Part shown: in pieces, positions 1 to 11,761 of the stretch | How positions within the stretch are numbered: the first letter of the stretch is position 1 | Layout of the letters: each line of letters starts with the position of its first letter | Assembly (NCBI GenBank): GCA_001600875.1 | Contig: BCLD01000011.1 | Coordinates: 913,088 to 967,580, forward strand | Origin: Solicoccozyma terricola | Taxonomy: Eukaryota > Basidiomycota > Tremellomycetes > Filobasidiales > Piskurozymaceae | DNA length: 54,493 nucleotides | Direction of reading: 5' to 3' | Program-made: the position numbers and the translations under genes | The notes under the pieces: model-generated | What the model saw: only the letters and a program-made list of their open reading frames with translations | The model's database searches: none | Told to the model about the DNA's origin: nothing

Positions 1-661
1 GGGGGGGGGGGGGTTGGACACACCGACGGTTAAATCCCCCTGTTGTTCGGGAAAGAGGACGGAGAGTCGACCTACCGAGACCTATCTCTCCTATCGCAAC
101 GATTCGACTCGATGATCCTTGTTTTAATTCGTTTACGATGATATTTTCAAGATCAGTAAAGTAAGCTTCTACCCCACCAGTGTGATTTTCAATCTCGTTG
201 GTAGAAGTCGGATGACATCCAACCGTTGACCATAATTCTAGTACGATACGACGAATGAGTAAAACGGGTCCCCCCCCCCCCCCCCCCCCCCGACGATGGG
301 AAACTGACTGTGTGTTTTGGCCAATGCAAGTGCTTCCTTGGATTCTTGCAACGATGTTCCAGTGATGATGTACCGATCTACTCCCTTCCCTTTGGCTCGA
401 GATATAACATCTTCCAGATCGGCTGAAGGTGGGGAAGAGGAAGAGGAAGAGGAAAGTGTTTAGCGAGGGTGGGTGGAGGAGGTGTGTGGGTTCTCAAAAG
501 ACCAAAGGGAAAAAGCAACACGTTACGTCGATGCAACTGTTTCCCACGATAGTTGCCTTGAAACATTGGATCCGATAGGTTGACGGCGATATCTAGTGGG
601 GTTTGAAGCGTAGATGAGCCACCCGCGGGGGGGGGGGGGAGAGGATGAAAGAAAACAACAT
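1..661 (-). CDS. TatD-family metal-dependent DNase, 5' part only (gene runs off the window)
   Basis: TatD nucleases are TIM-barrel metal hydrolases acting on DNA. The reading needs three exons, complement of about 527-661, 309-422 and 76-237. Exon 1 gives NLSDPMFQGNYRGKQ, the eukaryotic TatD opening; exon 2 gives DLEDVISRAKG and IITGTSLQESKEAL; exon 3 gives LWSTVGCHPT and VAIGEIGL, which carry family metal/active-site positions. A donor at 75-74 ends exon 3 just before the expected Asp of GEIGLD, and the rest lies beyond base 1. The start is uncertain: the ATG at 661 is out of frame with exon 1 by one base across a run of 13 G (627-639), so the run length may be wrong. The 22-base poly-C tract falls inside intron 2 and does not hurt the protein. 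Confidence 0.8.
270..291. other. 22-base poly-C tract inside a TatD intron
   Basis: A run of 22 C lies in the second intron of the TatD gene. Similar homopolymers are at 1-13 (G), 627-639 (G) and the right end of the window. They may be real, but such runs often have the wrong length in assemblies. Confidence 0.9.
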
Positions 662-1328
662 CAAGACCGAAAACAACGTTTGTTTATATCAGCATTGCAT
701 CAGCTCACCGACGAAACGCATCTTGTTGGAAGTCGCCATCATTCCACGTCGTGCTGTTAGAGATCGAAGGAGCGGGGTGACGATATTGCTATTGCTTGCC
801 ACGATGAAAGAAGATTTGCTGAGATGACTTTGTTTGGTCAATGTCGATGGATGGTGGATTGAAATTAACTTACTTTTGTCTGTTCCTGATTTCCCACGTG
901 CGGGTGTGGTTATGTAACCAGCTCGGCTGATGACGTAATACGCCTTTGATCGTCGGCGGGCGTGGCGAACGATAACGGTCCAAAGCTCACAGGAGGGTGA
1001 GACGGGGTCCAAGCGGATGCGACCTAGGGTCCAAGCTCGAGCGCCGGGACCCCGTCCGTCCCCGTCCCTCCCCCTCCTCCGCCTGATGCCGCGCCTGTGA
1101 TCCGCGGATGTGTGTTTCCCGTTCCCAGGGGTCCCAGGGGTAGGAACAGGACCCAACGCGTCTCAGATCGTCGTCGTCCCTCATCCTCGTTGTCTCCGCA
1201 GTCAGTTTTGCAATATATATACGAGCGTCAACGTCAGTTTGGTTGGTCTACACCCTTCCCTTCTTGTCCATTCCCTTCATCAATCCCCCGTTCCACAATC
1301 ATCCAAACCTTCCCTTCCAATTCCAAAC
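662..1328. promoter_or_regulatory. Divergent intergenic region between the TatD gene and the small Tyr/Gly-rich gene
   Basis: No coding pattern was found here; the open frames on both strands are low-complexity shadows. A TATA-like stretch (atatatata type) lies near 1211-1219, about 110 bp before the ATG at 1329. A CRE/ATF-like TGACGTAA is at about 931-938. Pyrimidine-rich sequence at 1250-1320 is typical of a fungal 5' leader. Confidence 0.5.
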
Positions 1329-1869
1329 ATGTCTTCCAACAAAGGTTATGGTGGTTACGAGAAGACCGGTAGTGGTACCAACAGCCAGGGTGAGTAGTAT
1401 ACCATCAAACGCCACTGATAATTGGTGCTATCCCACGTTCGGATCCACTCACCCACCCACTCACCCACTCGCCTACCCACCACACACACACACACAGGAA
1501 ACCATTACGATACTCGACAGTATTCGGATGGTCCAGCTTACCATTACAGCAACCAAGATGGTTCATACTACTACAACAACTCGTGAGTTTTGTTTGATCT
1601 CCGGGAGAACCCATTGTCTCAAAAAAAAAAAAAAAAATGCTGATGGTGTGTTTAACACGTTGACATGAAATCAATCCCGCAGTAATGGATCCACATACTA
1701 CAACACAGGTAAATATTACATGATGGTTTAATATGGGGTGGGGTGGGTGAAATGGCGCTGGCTGATAACCTCGATACAATTCACAGGTGCTGGATCCGCT
1801 CAATACACCGCTCCGAGCGGGGACAAGTATCAGTATTCATCCAACGAGGGTGGTAAAGGTGGAAAGTGA
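1329..1869 (+). CDS. Small Tyr/Gly/Ser-rich protein, 84 aa, four exons
   Basis: Exons 1329-1389, 1498-1582, 1683-1708 and 1787-1869 join in frame to 84 codons plus stop, each with GT-AG borders. The product opens MSSNKGYGGYEKTGSG, is rich in Tyr, Gly, Ser and Asn throughout (for example YYYNNSNGSTYYNTG) and ends in a basic KGGK. There is no signal peptide or membrane segment. Such compositions are usually disordered; I do not recognise a named family. The clean four-exon structure and loss of low-complexity noise after splicing are the main support that it is a gene. A 17-base A run lies in intron 2. Confidence 0.65.
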
Positions 1870-2203
1870 GAAAGTGGATGTGGATGTGGACGTAGATGTA
1901 GCGAAATGATGCGCTCTTGAATAGAGGGTGGTGGGGTGGCTAAACGATATGCGATGTGATGCGATGTTGATGGTTCTGTGGACGACTTGTGTCAAGTTGC
2001 CATTTGCCCCTTTCATAATTATTACGTAAGACGCGATAAATCCAACCCAGCGCTGCACTGGGCTATACATCTCGCCCCATACACATACACATACACACCA
2101 TACACACACACTCACAACCCAACAACACTCCAACCTCCACTACTGCCCCTTCTACCCTACCACCACATACCCCCCACTGTCACCCCCATCCCACCATCCC
2201 ACC

Positions 2204-4156
2204 ATGACAGCAGCACACATCACCCACACCAGTCCAACACGACACTATGCTCCTTCCGCATCCGCATCCGCATCCGCATTCGCTCGAACGCCACATCGAC
2301 ATTCCCGTGCACATTCATTCGCAAACCAATCCATCACTACATCTGGATGGCCTAGCTCGGTCCAGATTCCTCACACTGCGATGGGCGGGGATTATGCTCC
2401 GCCCTTGACGGGTGGATATGCGACGGGGCCTAGTACGACAGTCGGTGGGGTAGCGGGTGATAGAGAGACGCAATGTCTACATGAATTACAAAGGGTTTTG
2501 TATAGAGGAAGCGGGTATTATGATGAGAATGGAGTGGAGAGGGATGAGGTAGATGAGATCGAGGTTCAGAGGTTTATAGAGGAGTGTTTGGAGATGGATT
2601 GTGGTTAGTTTGGCCGTTGTGGAGACTCTTTACTTTCTACGAGAGTACTAGCTGAAAACGCCATGCCATCTCCAAAAAAAAAACAGTCTACGATTCTCCA
2701 TTAATCTCATACCCCAACAGACCACTTTTACTATCCTCCCACCTCCTCACCTCGTCCCTCTTTTCCCTCGTCCTCCCCTCCGTCAGACTACACTCCCTCA
2801 TCGGCCACTCTCGTAACTTGAAAGGGTGGGCCTGGCGTCGTCTACGCGAGGCTGTCATAGGTGTAGAAGAAGCGAACAGAAAAGCGGTCGAGGAAAGAGA
2901 AGGGAAGAGGAAGGAAGCGGTGGGGTTGGCGAACATCGAAAGGTCTATTACGACTACCACTACTGCGCTTGAAAGGCAAAGGCAGATTGCGACTGGTTTA
3001 CAACTCGGCGAACCATTACGCTTGATGAACGATTCGAGAAGGACTGGATTGTCGTTTTTGGATCAGGATGATGAGGATCACGGGTTGACGTTGACGAGTG
3101 CTAGGTCGATGAGTAGGAGTAGGTCTGCCGTCCCTGAGATGGAGACGCAAGCACTCGCTAGTGAAGTAAAGGCGCAGAAAGAGGAGGAGGACGAGGACGA
3201 GGATCTATGGTGGCATCCTTGGGAGATCAAGTCGGAATGTGGGGAGATGGGTACGATGGATTGTTATGGTGAGAGCGGGGAAGAATGCCGGGGGTTTACG
3301 CCGTATTAGAATGCTAATGTTCGTCCTCGCTGCCGTAGATGGCTTCCACGTGGGATTCATCGAGCAGTGAGTTGGTTGTATTCCAACCAAACGCTAACCA
3401 AGCTACAAGTTCACTGATCGCCTCCACCCCCCCCGGCTGACTAGAGCAATCACCATCGATTTTCTCCCTCACTGGCTACCACCTCGGACCACCTCCGAGT
3501 CCGCCGCTAGCCCTACAGCTCCATCGTCGCCGAACGTGTTCACTACCGCCTCTCAATCTCAATTCCACCTGTCCCCTCCATACCGCCCTACTTACCGCCA
3601 TGCCGCACCTCCCACCTCCATCCCCTCCGCTATCTTTCAAGCACTCACCGCGTCTTTTCTCCGACACAGCGTCCGAGTCACTACCATCGTTCATTTCAAT
3701 GAAGCGGGCAAGATCACGTATATTCGCGATTCCGTGGATGTACGCGATCTTGTAGAGTCGTTGATCCCGTTGGGGTTCGGAAGGGGTCTAGGTTGGGTTG
3801 GTAGGAGACTCGCTGGGTTTGCACTGGCTGGTGCAGGTGGACTATGGTCTGGTGCTCGAGCCAAAGTCAAGGACACACTGGGTTTACCAGTCGACGACGT
3901 CGACGTGCAACGAGTCGATGTTGGCCCCGAGGCTGTGCGGCGGATGATGGCGACTCCTACCTACCGCATTGTCAATCGGAGACGATCATCAGGAGAGACT
4001 CGATCGCAAGAAGAGACGGTGGACCCGCCTGTCAGTTGTTTGGGACTGATGACGACGGATAAAGAGGAAGTAGTGGAAATGGCCCCTGGTCAGACATCGA
4101 ATTCGAGCGGCAAAGGGTCGTCGGCGCCGGATATTGACGAGGGCCCGGCGGAGTGA
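2204..4156 (+). CDS. NTF2/SnoaL-like domain protein, 573 aa, four exons
   Basis: Exons 2204-2603, 2687-3268, 3339-3366 and 3445-4156 splice to 574 codons with phases matching at each junction; the third exon is only 28 nt. The N-terminal 60 residues are low complexity. The folded part starts at CLHELQRVLYRGSGYYDENG, continues DCVYDSPLISYPNR, then after a charged linker MDCYDGFHVGFIEQAITIDF, and ends with a strand pair VTTIVHFNEAGKITYIRD followed by DLVESLIP. That order (helix, 'vYDSPL' turn, strands, final 'G-I-RDSVDV') is what NTF2/SnoaL-like folds show; the assignment is inferred from pattern, not from a search. The C-terminus has a Gly/Ala helix and a disordered acidic tail. Enzymatic function is unknown. 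Confidence 0.7.
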
Positions 4157-4404
4157 TAGTTGGATAGTGATTATAGTTGGTCGGTTGGATGGTGGAATAG
4201 TCTGATACTAGAATAGACTGCCTGCGTTGTATTATTCTCTGTAGGTATTTCTCTGGATATTGTTGTAAGCAGGATACCGTCGAGTTTGTTATCTTATCGA
4301 GAATGTTTTGCATTTCTTTCACGTGGACAGCGTGACACCAGACATTCAGCTGCAGTCAACTCCTCGAACAACAGAGCACTTTCCATTGCAACAACGACAG
4401 CATC

Positions 4405-5983
4405 ATGTCAGCTATGGGAACATCGCCAGTAGACAGGCCAATTCCTAGGATGTGGGCACAAGTCATCAACGCCCCATTTGAGGAGGGTGACTGTGGGTGA
4501 AACCGAATGGGATGTAGTTATTTCCCTTGTCTGACCGCCAAGGACGTCCTCACAGCGCAGTTGGGATTACAGACGATGAGGGACTATTTCACATCCGGAT
4601 ACATACCTGAGAAGTGAGCTTGTGACTTTCATCTGTCATTGCGATAACGGTGGAGCTGCATGCTGACCCACCATGCGCAGCATACATATGCACATCCTCA
4701 TCCTCATCGCTCTCGGACGAGCACCTCGCCAGACCGACGCTGCCACACTCGCCTCACAATCAGTCATGATCCTCCACGACCTCCTCGACATCACACACCA
4801 AGCCACGTCACTTGCTGCAAGTATGCCAACGTGTGTTCGAGGCTCAGCTGAAGCAGTGATCGATTACGACCCTCAACATTACCCCTTGATGAATGCGGCA
4901 AGGCGGATGATGTCGAATGCGAACAGAGGATTCTGGGATATCGTACTGGAGACCAAGGCCGCGAGAAGAAGGAGGAGACAATCTCTACAGGAGGAAGCTG
5001 AGAGGGATCCAAATGTTGAAACCTGGACGCCTCTAAGACAGACTAAAAAGCGTGGCCGAAAGATGCATGACACCTTACGGCAGGGCGACGCGATGGACCA
5101 AGGTAAGGATAGTCACAACGAGGATGATGATACCGAGGTGGTTTCAGACCGCGCTTGGATGGTGATTGACTGGATGACGAAAGTCTGGGAGAAAGAGGTT
5201 GAAGAGAGACGTAGGACAGGCAATCCACGAGGTGAGCTAGGTCGGCGTGTTGTTGGTGCGATAATCAGGGTTGAGAGCTGACGGACAGTCGATTTACAGC
5301 ACATTCAGCCCTTTTTCTCACACAAATACCACCCACAAGCTCATACGACCCGCAATGGGACATTTCTCGCATTGCGGTCGTCATAACGAGTGCTTTTGAA
5401 GACGCGGATTCGTACTTGGATCCAGCGTGGTCAGCGAATGAGATGAGCAAGCTTGCGAAGATGGCTCTAGCTGGGAGGTTGATTATCTTGGTGAGCTAGT
5501 AGCGGTGAATTGGGGAATCGGCGAGACCCTGATGCGCCTTTGATCTTCCAGGCTCTGAACGCGACAACGACCTTTCCTCGCCCGCTACTGTCACCAACGT
5601 CGCTCATCGACCAGCTTACCATTCTATGCTCGCGCGTCCCGCCACATCAAATCGACCTCTTCTTCACCGTCATTCCCAAGGAGCCGAATGTGCTGTTTGA
5701 CAACGTGGTACTGGCCTTTGCACGGGAAGTAATAGGCTCTCGGGACAAGAATCATGCAGGCCGTCAGGAATTGAAGAGATCCGAGACAAGGGTTGTCAAT
5801 CCGGCAGGGCATAGCACGATCGCTGGCTCAAAGCAGTCCTATCCCGAAGTCAGCCATGAACAAGTGGCATTATGTATCGCTGCATGTAGAGCAACCCTCG
5901 TCGAACCTGGAGATTTGCGGACCACGCTGACAGCGGTGACCTCACAATTAGAAGGAATTGCTGCAAGGACGCGGCAATCCTAA
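4405..5983 (+). CDS. Unrecognised 437-aa protein, five exons
   Basis: Exons 4405-4486, 4556-4613, 4681-5231, 5300-5490 and 5552-5983 join to 438 codons with consistent phase. The start MSAMGTSPVDRPIPRMWAQV is the first ATG that keeps the frame. The N-terminal 100 residues look helical (LGLQTMRDYFTSGYIPEN, then HMHILILIALGRAP). Residues about 160-215 are strongly basic (an RRRRRQ run and KKRGRK), a possible nuclear signal, and then acidic. The C-terminal half is mostly helical and ends LEGIAARTRQS. I do not recognise the family, and no catalytic motif stands out. A DNA- or chromatin-associated role would be a guess from the basic patch only. Confidence 0.7.
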
Positions 5984-6134
5984 CTGTGCCTCAATGATCA
6001 CTGCATGGTTCTGGTAGTTTATCATATCGATCTGGTGCCTCACATGCAAACTTTCCCATACAACGTAAAGTGTTACAACTTTTCCATCAGTTTTACTGCA
6101 TCGCGTCCCTCGTCGACGCAATGGACAACTGCCT

Positions 6135-9100
6135 CTAGCCGATACTCGCCATGAAATCGTCCTCTTCGTCGACATCGACATGACGATGAGCGAGCGATCG
6201 TTCCAACTTTTTCTCACCTTGCTTCTTGAGGCGCAAGTTGATCGCCGACTTGAGCGACTCCATGTAGGTCGAGTACTTTACGATCTCCGAGTGGATGAAC
6301 AAGGACTTGTTGCGCCAGTTCTCCTTTGCCTTGACACTGTTTGAAGTGCGGGAAGAATACTATAGGGAAGACAGTCAGCGTGCGCCCCCCAGTGCGTGAG
6401 GTTGGAAGTGCCCTACTCACCATCCTCGACATCGGCTCTTCCAGCAAAGTGTGTTCTTCCAGCTGCTGCTTCAGGCTCTGGACGTGCTTTTGTAGGGATT
6501 CCAGCTGCGTTTCCTCGTCAAGAGGGCTTGGAATAAGCGACGGTTGTGGCGCTCTCCACTCTGCGATATGCATCCTCTCGATCAAGGCGGCACTGCCGTG
6601 GCGGCGACCCATTGTCCCCTGAAAAGACATCCTACTATGGCCACTAAGATTGCTTCGCATGCTCATAGCGTCTTCTGGTTTCGGAACCGCGTTCCCAGCT
6701 GCGCTGTCCAGCAATCGATTCCAACCATATTCCACGTTGCCCAGACCACCCGGAAGAGGCGGACGACTCCGTCGAGCAGCCCAGTAGTTGCACGTCGACA
6801 CCCACTCTTGGACCAGATCGTCGGTACCAGCTTGAAAGAAGCTCATTTCACCGGCAGGGAGCGTGAGACTGAAGCAGTACGGCCGGGACGAGTTGTAGCC
6901 CGGGGGTGGCAAAGCACTAGCCAGGGCATGGGAGAGATTCATTTCGCCTTGGCCGTGCGCGTTGGTCTGGAATGAGGGGGGTGAGCACAGGCCATCACTA
7001 TTCACACTGCCCCTAAACTCACCATCCAATTGCCGCCGCCAACAGCAGCACCTGATGTCGACCTTGAGCTGCCTTCACCGAACGTAAACATGTGGAGATC
7101 CCCCTTTTGAATGACGACGAACGCCTGCTTCCATGACTTTTCCTTGGATCGCTTGTTGGGAGCGTCCCAGTATGGTTTGCGCGAGAGATTTCCCTCCTTG
7201 GCAAACGGAGCACCGAAGAGCGCCAGCTCGTCGTCGTTCAGATCATCGAGTGTGCTGTCGCTCATACCACTGACAGTACTCGCATTCTCGTCCTCTTGCT
7301 CCTTGATAACGGTGTGTGAGAGGTTGGAAGCAAAGCCGAGAGATGGTGCGGTAGCGAGATGAGTTGAGAATCCCTGGAAATAAATGTCAAGTCAGCGTTA
7401 CGCTCTGCGGGGCCTGCGACCGAACTTGCCTCGCCGATTGATGTCGCGTAGCTGGGTGTCGGACTGACGTGACCATCTGCGCCGAGGTGACTCGCTCCAT
7501 ATGGACTGGTACTAGGAGGCAAACCGCGCACGCTACCTCGCTTGAAAGAGTAGACTCTGTCCGTACTACCGCTTGAGCTATTGCGATGAATGGCCTTGCG
7601 TCGATTTGCCTGCATGGTAGACCATGGGGACAATGGATTGCCCAGCTGAACCGGGTTGTTGACGGGTAAAAGGATCTGTTGGGATTTTACGGCAGCGAAT
7701 ATGTCCTAGGGGTGGTTACGGTATATCAGCATGCCATCCGAGGCAAGGACGGAGAAGAACCCACTTTCAACGTCGCTTCAACCTCTGCTTCCCAGCCCTT
7801 GTTGAAAAGCGACGAACCCACACTTGTCGAGCTTCCCAATCGCGATTTAGGTTCCTGGCCAGAGGTCGTTGCGTATGCCGCCGTCGTGTTCGGTGCATGC
7901 AGAGAATCCCTGACGCTCAGAGTACTGTAGATGCTGTCGGTACGTGGTCCTCGTACGGAAGCATTTCGGGATACACTGTTGGGTGGAGGTACTTGACTAT
8001 TCGCATTGAGCGTTGCAATCTGCGTCGTGGAAGAACTGCTGTCATCGCGAATGAGTTCGGGAGTCGAGGATCTCTCCGACGCAGGCTGCATGTTTGCGTA
8101 GATTGTATCAAGCGTGAGCTTGACATATTGATTGCGGGACATGTGCTGGGTGATATCCGCAATGTGGAGATCGGTATTGAGAAGGAGAAATGAGCCGGTG
8201 ACGACGTGTATCACGGCTGGAGGATACTCTCAGGTCAGACAGGTGACGAGGAAGGGCCATCTCGCGAAACTCACTAGGAGATCCGAATATCGTCATCGGA
8301 TTGCATTCAAAGTACCGCTCACTGAAGCCGCCGAGGATCCGGTCAATCTCTTGTGTCTCCGCCTTTAGATAGAGTTTCTGGCAAAATTGTCTGAATGCCT
8401 CGTCCACCCGCATGTTGGCAAAATCAAAGTAGGCCATGTAGTGCTTTAGAGCATATTTGCTTTGGGGTCGACTGTGTAGGGTGTTTAAGATCAGGGACGC
8501 CCTGCACTCTCGCACTCTCGCACTCACATGCCACCCAGGTACTCTGCCACTCGATCATGGTTGACATGCGTTTCATCGTCCTCTAGAAACTCGCAAGCCA
8601 ATTTCCTGCCCTCCTCATCAAGCGCGTCATCGTCGGCAGACCCGGGCTCACCGATGGCCACATTAGAGGTTGGCATCGTCAAGGCTGGAGAATTTCCGCG
8701 ATCGCTCGAGGCCATGCCCCATGGCACCGAACGACCGAGTTGAGAGATTGAGACGGTCTCTGGCAATTTACTGTCAGAGGCAGATTGAAGCCGCCAGCGG
8801 ATGGGACTATCTTGGGGATTGGGGATGGAGACCAGGCGAGCTGTCTTACCAGCCGATGGGCCATCTTGACGTGGCCAAACGTCCGGTGTGTGAGTGGTCA
8901 CCCCTTCCGATGATATGGCTGTTATTGTGACGTCTCCAGAATCATTGAACGATTGATGTTCGTCAGGGCTGAAGACGCTGATGGTCGCAGCCGGCGGACG
9001 AGGCTCTATGCCGCCGAGTGGCGTTTCCTCGGCTGGTGAGCTAGCCGGAGAGACCACCCTGTCATTCGTTTGCGACAAATTCCGATGTTCCTTTGGCAGC

Positions 9101-10716
9101 GAAGTCGTCCTCGCCGCATACTTTGGGATACTTTTCGAAGATGATGAAGCTGAATTCAGCAGTCCGTAGTTTGGCGGCTTTCTCGCCGTGTTCGAGCTCT
9201 CAACATCCGGGACCGGCGATCTTAACTTTTCCTGGAATGAGCTAGAGACGCTATCAGGTGGTAACCCCAGCTCTTGCGCCAAATTGTTCTCGATACCATC
9301 CCCTTCCAGCATGCCCTCGACGGATCGCTTCCACTCTCGTATTTGTGTGCCGGGAGAGGATGAGTCGGAGCGGGGGATGGATTGCACGAGTGAGTCTGCG
9401 AGTCGGGTTGGCTTCGTGGGCGTGCTGAGGGTTTCTTCGTCACCTTCAGCAGCTGGTTCGCGAGTGCGCCGGGTCTTGCCTTTCAGGGTGTCGGCGTCTG
9501 CGGAGCGAGGCCGCTCACTGCTATTGCTGGATCGAACTACGCGAGGGAGGGGTTTCTCGAACCGTTCCAGGCTTTGCCTTTCGCAGGAATCCCGCCGAAT
9601 AGTATTGTTCGCGCCTTGTGTAGGCGTGACGGAGCGATTTCGAGTCTCTGTCGGAGTCTCTTTGCGAGTTGAGGTGGGAGGTGGAGATGTGGATTGTGGG
9701 GACGTTCCCAGCCGAGATGTGGAGGAGCTGGGCAGCGGGTTGTTTGGTCGGGCGGAAGGGAGATGTTGTATCTATGGTACGAGGGCGGATCAGCTTCAGA
9801 TACGGGAGTAAAGCAGCGAGATACTGACTCCTGCAGACACCGGTGGATCTCTAGATCCTGACCCAAACATCCTTCCAAACATGCCTTTGGCACGACTTCG
9901 CATGGTCTACGAATCGTTTGAGTAGTCGTTAGGGGAGGTCACACATGGTAACGCCGCAAGAACCTCACCTTGTGTCCCACAGATTCTTCTACCTTTTGTA
10001 GCGGCATCGCTCGACTCCCCATCGTCAGACTTCCCGCGGTTGTTCGAGCATCACTTAACCCTTGCGGTTGACTGACGCTCGACGGCAGTGGTCGGCCAGT
10101 ATTGCCCCGCGATGCAGCTCGATCTCGCTGGGCAGAAGTCGTGTGTCTGCCTTGGGACGTGATCGGTGTCTTGCTAGTAGAGGTGTCAGAACGGGTTTGA
10201 ATATTTGATGGACGAGACGGACCGCCATCCGTTGTCAGCTCGATGCCGTTGCCTTTGGAAATGGTGCGACCGATGGGGTTCATCGCATCTTGCGACCGAC
10301 GACTAAACTGTGCCAGGTCGGGAGAGGAGGCTGTACCGGCTGAGCGTATCAAAGACCTCCGTTTGGAGTCGGATACCGGTGGATATGAGGTGGGTATGGC
10401 TGGGTTGGAGGATAGAGGGATGGATGGAGTTGCAGGCATTCTCGAAGCTGTCTTGGGTCTTATTCTCTTCTGGAGGAGTGTTGGTGGGTTTCTAGGTTCT
10501 ATGTCGGCTAGAGGACGGCAGGTGGATCAGTACAAACGTTGATGGGATGTGAGAAGGACACTCACTGTGCAATTCAACGTTGGAGGTGGTGGGCGTGGTA
10601 GCGGTGGTGGAGCCGGATGATCTACGGGGTTCCGAGTGCGCCGTTCTGTCAATACTGGTAGTACCGCTCGATACAGCAGACGGTCGGCGGAGATGTGGTT
10701 CTTGGGATTGCTGCAT
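6135..10716 (-). CDS. Arf guanine-nucleotide exchange factor, Sec7-PH-coiled coil (EFA6/Psd-like), ten exons
   Basis: Ten exons (complement of 10566-10716, 9969-10507, 9829-9906, 8528-9771, 8275-8471, 7765-8216, 7430-7705, 7023-7373, 6421-6966, 6135-6359) give 1352 aa with every phase consistent. The first 640 residues are Ser/Pro-rich and disordered. The Sec7 domain (about 640-770) contains KAETQEIDRILGGFSERY and LLLNTDLHI; the Glu of AETQ is at the place of the catalytic 'glutamic finger' that displaces GDP from Arf. A split PH domain follows (about 1030-1150: SWKQAFVVIQKGDLHMF, then DDLVQEWVSTCNYWAA), and a C-terminal helix SEIVKYSTYMESLKSAI. This order matches plasma-membrane EFA6/Psd exchangers. 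Intron 7 uses a GC-AG pair (donor gcaagt at 7429). An upstream non-coding or coding exon cannot be excluded, because the frame stays open above the ATG. Confidence 0.88.
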
Positions 10717-11126
10717 GTCGATGGGATTGCTTGTCACTACTCTCGCGAGTGGAGGATGTTGTGCAAGGGAAGAGATGTCATGGCGCGATGACGAGACCGG
10801 GAACGTCGCTTGTGATCCTCTTCGAGGAGGGACTGATATGGGAGGTCACTGTTGTGACCGGTCTCTCTGTGGATGCCCTGTGGATGCCCTGTGGACGATG
10901 TGGATAGGGTGTCGTTGAAGACAACATCATCACGCTCCTCATGAACCATTTAATTCTCGTGTTCATCGCGTCACAGCTGATAATATACACTGATAAATAC
11001 CATACAAAGGGGGATCGTAGCAGCAGGACCCGTCGCAGGCTGGGCTGGCAGCGAGCAACGGAGAGTACATCTAGATGGCAACAGTAGTCGCTCGTACACC
11101 GTACTTTATCCATCCCCGTCCCAAAC

Positions 11127-11761
11127 CTATCCAGCCGACGAAGAAACCAAAGCACCGATCCTCGCATCAAACCCACTTGCATTGATTGGCATTTCCAGTG
11201 TGTAAAATGGATTCTTCATCACTGCGTCCGTGTCTGTACCCGGGAAGCGATAGATGATCAGTCACAGGCGCACAAAAACGGCTTAGATGCCGCGTGTGTC
11301 ATCTCGATCATAGGAAACGCACAAGCTTCGTATATTCTCTGAAGAACGGATTCCGGATTCGGGTGATTGAGAGAAGAGACGAGGACGAATTTGATGCCTG
11401 TTCACGATGAGAATTACAGTATAGTGTTATCAGTAGGCTTATCCTGGAATGGAACAACAGGACCCACCCGTTTGAGTGAGCAATATTGTCATTTTGAACG
11501 TCTCCGCCTCGATAGTCTGCACACCAGAGCTCCTTGGAACCGGACTGATTTTTGATGTGATCGCATGAATGCCGTGGAGTGTTCCAGCCATTACGAGGTA
11601 TTCATTGGCAGATAGCTTTGCGAGACCAGCTGGAAGGATGGGGAGAGGGTGATGTTAGCATCGGTGCGGAGGGGAACACAGAAAGTAGAATACTCACGAG
11701 CATAGTCATTCTGGTAAATCAGACCTCCTGCCTTGTTGATCACCCATACTGAAAAGATCAT
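11127..11761 (-). CDS. TRS23: TRAPP complex subunit 4 (Trs23/TRAPPC4), 135 aa, four exons
   Basis: TRAPPC4 is a core longin-fold subunit of the TRAPP complex, the exchange factor for Ypt1/Rab1 in ER-Golgi and Golgi traffic. Exons are the complement of 11698-11761, 11468-11629, 11323-11397 and 11127-11233, total 136 codons. The protein opens [20 protein letters not shown] and has [42 protein letters not shown] and [17 protein letters not shown], all hallmark blocks of the family in the right order. At 135 aa it is much shorter than the roughly 219-aa human and budding-yeast proteins: it goes straight from the first two strands to the LSANEY helix and so lacks the internal PDZ-like insert. All four exons use standard short introns. 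Confidence 0.9.

Noticed and set aside
689..1156. 155-codon open frame on the minus strand
   Set aside because: Low-complexity Arg/Gly sequence in a GC-rich divergent promoter, no family resemblance, and it overlaps other equally meaningless frames.
1243..1668. 141-codon plus-strand frame across the small Tyr/Gly gene
   Set aside because: It reads through introns of the four-exon gene at 1329-1869, whose splice sites and composition are better supported.
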